DNA of 34,734 bases from an uncultured Lachnospiraceae bacterium (lineage in GTDB: Bacteria; Bacillota; Clostridia; Lachnospirales; Lachnospiraceae): NCBI GenBank assembly GCA_949742505.1, contig CATJPU010000220.1:1-34734 (forward strand). Direction: 5' to 3'. Below the pieces are notes generated by a model that was not told the origin of the DNA, searched no databases, and worked only from the letters and a program-made list of their open reading frames with translations. Numbering within the stretch: position 1 is the first letter of the stretch; every line of letters begins with the position of its first letter. This document shows, piece after piece, positions 32,471-34,734 of the stretch. The translations under genes were made by a program, and so were the position numbers.

Positions 32471-33283
32471 ATGATAGATTTTCATACACATATATTTCCA
32501 AATAAGATAGCGAAAAACACAATCGCTGTTTTAAGTACAAAATGTGAAGCAAATCCCCATACAGACGCAACCGCCGCGGGCTTAAGAGAATCCTCTGAGA
32601 AAGCAGGCATCGACTGCTCCGTTATTCTTCCGGTGGCAACCAGACCGGAACAGTTTATCACCCTTAACCGTTTTGCGGAACAATTCCGGGGAGAGGACCG
32701 TTTGCTGTCCTTTGGAGGAATCCATCCGGAAACTACTGACTATAAGGGAGAATTACAGTATCTAAAAAAACATGGATTTAAGGGAATCAAGCTTCACCCC
32801 GATTACCAACAGACTTTTATTGATGATATCAAGTATAAGCGTATCATTTCCTACGCCAGCGAGCTGGGGCTGATTGTCAGCATCCACGCAGGCTTTGACC
32901 CGGGTTACAAAGAGCTTACCCATTGCACTCCGGAAAGAGTGGTTCATATGGTGGATGAGGTGCGGCCGGATAAACTGATTCTGGCACATATGGGAGGATT
33001 CTTCCGATGGGACGAGGTAGAGCAGTACCTGATTGGAATTCCAGCCTGGTTTGATACGGGAATGGTCTTTAGCTATATGACAGACGGACAGTTTATACGA
33101 ATTGCAAGAAAACAGGGGATTCACCGGATTCTCTTTGCCACAGATTCGCCCTGGGGAGACCAGACGGCATTTGCAGAACATGTAAAACATCTGCCGCTGA
33201 CGGATGAGGAAAAACAGATGATATTCCATACGAATGCAGAAAAGCTGCTTGGTATGAAAATTCCGGTCTGCGATACCGAATAA
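32471..33283 (+). CDS. amidohydrolase-2 family metal-dependent hydrolase
   Basis: The 270-residue TIM-barrel protein has the amidohydrolase-2 pattern: MIDFHTHIFP with the HxH metal ligands at the end of strand 1, GIKLHPDYQ, SIHAGFDPG with a His after strand 5, LILAHMGGFFRW with another His, and FATDSPWGDQ with the strand-8 Asp. Such enzymes hydrolyse or decarboxylate small cyclic or aromatic acids; the substrate is not predictable. It starts 13 nt after lysC with a poor SD (GCAGG). Co-transcription with lysC is likely, but no pathway link is clear. Confidence 0.88.
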   Translation: MIDFHTHIFPNKIAKNTIAVLSTKCEANPHTDATAAGLRESSEKAGIDCSVILPVATRPEQFITLNRFAEQFRGEDRLLSFGGIHPETTDYKGELQYLKKHGFKGIKLHPDYQQTFIDDIKYKRIISYASELGLIVSIHAGFDPGYKELTHCTPERVVHMVDEVRPDKLILAHMGGFFRWDEVEQYLIGIPAWFDTGMVFSYMTDGQFIRIARKQGIHRILFATDSPWGDQTAFAEHVKHLPLTDEEKQMIFHTNAEKLLGMKIPVCDTE

Positions 33284-33285
33284 AC

Positions 33286-33342
33286 GGGTCCTGCTTTCCT
33301 GGCGCTCCAGACCCCGGTAAACGGTAACGGGCGTTCGGCCCG
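33286..33342. other. two hairpins in the leader of asnA
   Basis: A first hairpin pairs GGGTC with GACCC (19-nt loop), and a second pairs CGGGC with GCCCG around GTTCG. No T-run follows, and I cannot match the region to a known T-box or riboswitch. It may be a weak terminator of the preceding gene or a leader structure for asnA. Confidence 0.35.
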
Positions 33343-33394
33343 GACAGAGGAATTATAGATTATCAATAGTGAAACAAAGAAGGAGACAGAGAAT

Positions 33395-34405
33395 ATGGCA
33401 CAGATTATGACACCAGAAGGGTATGTATCGCCTCTTACTATTCGGGAAACCGAAGTTGCGATTAAGGAGGTCAAGGACCATTTTCAGAGCGCCCTTGCCA
33501 AATCCCTGCATTTAACAAGAGTTTCAGCTCCGTTATTCGTAAAGCCGGAAAGCGGCCTGAATGATAACCTGAACGGCGTAGAGAGGCCGGTAGCTTTCGG
33601 TATTAAGGAGCAGGAGGATGATACGGCGGAAATCGTGCATTCTCTCGCCAAATGGAAACGTTTTGCGCTGAAGAAATACGGCTTTCATTCAGGGGAAGGT
33701 TTGTATACGGATATGAGCGCAATCCGCAGAGACGAAGATACGGATAACATTCATTCCATTTACGTAGACCAGTGGGACTGGGAGAAGGTGATTTCCAGAG
33801 AGGAGCGCAATACGGAGACCCTGCAGTACACCGTAAGAAAGGTCTATGCGGCCCTGAAGGATACGGAGGATTATATGTCGAGAAGATATAATTACATCGA
33901 ATCGCAGCTTCCGGAGGATATTACGTTTATTACTTCCCAGGAGCTTCTGGATTTGTATCCGGATTTAACGGCAAAGGAGCGGGAATATGAGTATGCTAAG
34001 GCAAAGGGAGCAATCTTTATATCCCAGATAGGAAAGATTCTTTCTTCCGGTGAAAAGCATGACGGAAGAGCGCCGGACTATGACGACTGGGAGTTAAACG
34101 GGGATATAATCGTATATTATCCGGTGCTTGATATTGCGCTGGAGCTGTCTTCTATGGGGATTCGCGTGGATGAGGCCTCTCTTGCCAGACAATTGAAAGC
34201 GGCAGGATGTGAGGAAAGAAGAGAACTTGCTTTCCAGAAATCTCTGCTGAACGGGGAACTGCCCTTTACCATCGGCGGCGGAATCGGACAGTCCCGGATT
34301 TGCATGTATTATTTACGGAAGGCACATATCGGGGAAGTACAGTCTTCCATCTGGCCGGAAGAAATGAATCGAATTGCGGAGGAACACGGGATACAGCTTT
34401 TGTAA
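33395..34405 (+). CDS. asnA: aspartate-ammonia ligase AsnA
   Basis: AsnA makes asparagine from aspartate, ammonia and ATP, and is related in fold to class II tRNA synthetases. The 336 residues carry the conserved SAPLFVKPESGLNDNLNG, VHSLAKWKRFALKKYGF, GLYTDMSAIRRDE, YVDQWDWEKV and TIGGGIGQSRICMYYLRK blocks. AAGGAG precedes the ATG by 10 nt. It is separated from the amidohydrolase gene by 111 nt with hairpins, and stands before the rplU leader. Asparagine supply by AsnA is ammonia-dependent, in contrast to glutamine-using AsnB. Confidence 0.96.
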   Translation: MAQIMTPEGYVSPLTIRETEVAIKEVKDHFQSALAKSLHLTRVSAPLFVKPESGLNDNLNGVERPVAFGIKEQEDDTAEIVHSLAKWKRFALKKYGFHSGEGLYTDMSAIRRDEDTDNIHSIYVDQWDWEKVISREERNTETLQYTVRKVYAALKDTEDYMSRRYNYIESQLPEDITFITSQELLDLYPDLTAKEREYEYAKAKGAIFISQIGKILSSGEKHDGRAPDYDDWELNGDIIVYYPVLDIALELSSMGIRVDEASLARQLKAAGCEERRELAFQKSLLNGELPFTIGGGIGQSRICMYYLRKAHIGEVQSSIWPEEMNRIAEEHGIQLL

Positions 34406-34511
34406 TGGATTTTACTATAACCGAGAATTTTTATAATATATTTATCTGAATAGTTTTTATTATCCAGTCTCACCACGGATTATATTATGTATTATTCTAA
34501 TGGGTATAATT

Positions 34512-34536
34512 AAATTCAGGCAATAAATTCAGGCAA
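34512..34536. repeat. tandem 12-nt direct repeat
   Basis: AAATTCAGGCAA occurs twice, separated by one T, in the AT-rich gap between asnA and the rplU promoter. No function is apparent; the gap holds no gene. Confidence 0.5.
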
Positions 34537-34552
34537 ATTCACTTAAAAATAC

Positions 34553-34581
34553 TTGATTTTATTGCATGACTATGTTATATT
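34553..34581 (+). promoter_or_regulatory. promoter of the rplU operon
   Basis: TTGATT and TATATT are separated by 17 nt. The expected start near 34588 gives a leader of about 85 nt before rplU. Confidence 0.65.
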
Positions 34582-34587
34582 TAGAGA

Positions 34588-34660
34588 GTATGCCGCACAA
34601 TGAGGTTTTAAGTGCTGTATCATTCTGATACGGTCACCGTAATTGGCGAGTAATGATAAT
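34588..34660 (+). ncRNA. probable ribosomal protein L21 leader
   Basis: The leader holds a hairpin CTGTATC/GATACGG around ATTCT, extended by GTG/CAC past a bulge. L21 leaders are known regulatory structures in Firmicutes and act in autoregulation by the protein. The assignment rests on position before rplU and one hairpin; a covariance search was not possible. Confidence 0.5.
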
Positions 34661-34672
34661 AGGAGGTGCTAT

Positions 34673-34734
34673 ATGTACGCAATTATAGCAACAGGTGGTA
34701 AACAGTACAAAGTATCTGAAGGCGATATCATTAA
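34673..34734 (+). CDS. rplU: 50S ribosomal protein L21, N-terminal part
   Basis: The first 20 codons read [20 protein letters not shown], the highly conserved start of L21, a 23S-rRNA-binding protein of the large subunit. AGGAGG lies 6 nt before the ATG. The gene runs off the window edge, and ribosomal protein L27 and an associated protease gene are expected downstream. Confidence 0.96.
   Translation, partial: MYAIIATGGKQYKVSEGDII

Noticed and set aside
34406-34552. Possible gene or terminator after asnA
   Set aside because: The stretch is AT-rich with no open frame preceded by an SD and no GC stem with a T-run.

Overview
This looks like the chromosome of a spore-forming anaerobic Clostridia, most likely Lachnospiraceae. 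It shows an alpha/beta-type SASP, the sporulation gene ylbJ, RecU, strong AGGAGG ribosome-binding sites, short-form HisG with HisZ, and mid-range GC. No genus can be named from the sequence alone. No tRNA, rRNA, CRISPR array, complete insertion sequence or prophage was seen.

Layout. (1) 1-3.1 kb: the end of a SASP gene, then rsmD-coaD-coiled-coil gene from a consensus promoter, facing ylbJ; this matches the ylbH-ylbI-ylbJ neighbourhood of Bacillus, with ylbJ inverted. (2) 3.2-8.3 kb: pepD-like peptidase, M23 peptidase, RsmF-type rRNA methylase, RsuA-type pseudouridine synthase, HAD phosphatase. (3) 8.4-12.6 kb: YgiQ radical SAM protein, a membrane protein, an RluA-family synthase, a 13-codon basic micro-ORF and recU. 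(4) 12.6-17.9 kb: histidine operon hisZ-hisG-hisD-hisB and a three-domain HisF-like/HisI/HisE fusion whose barrel lacks the catalytic aspartates. (5) 17.9-20.1 kb: small membrane protein, lipoprotein, a remnant of a metY-like gene, and a DUF2325 gene behind two matching operators and a hairpin. (6) 20.1-24.5 kb: chemotaxis receptor, then TetR-MFS-XRE with a clear TetR operator. (7) 24.6-27.8 kb: a fused AmmeMemoRadiSam AB protein and an AT-rich foreign-looking pair, an N-terminally truncated gene followed by an intact FRG-domain gene. (8) 27.9-34.7 kb: paired radical-SAM proteins, a YbaK deacylase, aspartokinase, amidohydrolase, asnA, and the leader and start of rplU.

The most unusual signal is a short dispersed palindromic element with arms GAGCGTGT(CC/TT).... 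It occurs at six loci, as full inverted pairs (about 2.1 and 20.1 kb), half copies, and one copy cut by the AT-rich insert (26.0 kb). Several copies supply the stop codon of the upstream gene, and two half copies bracket the MFS-XRE pair. Other strong points are the degenerate HisF-like domain fused to HisIE, the metY remnant next to a 35-nt palindrome, and the micro-ORF linking the RluA-type gene to recU.

All functional names rest on motif recognition by eye; no database search was run.
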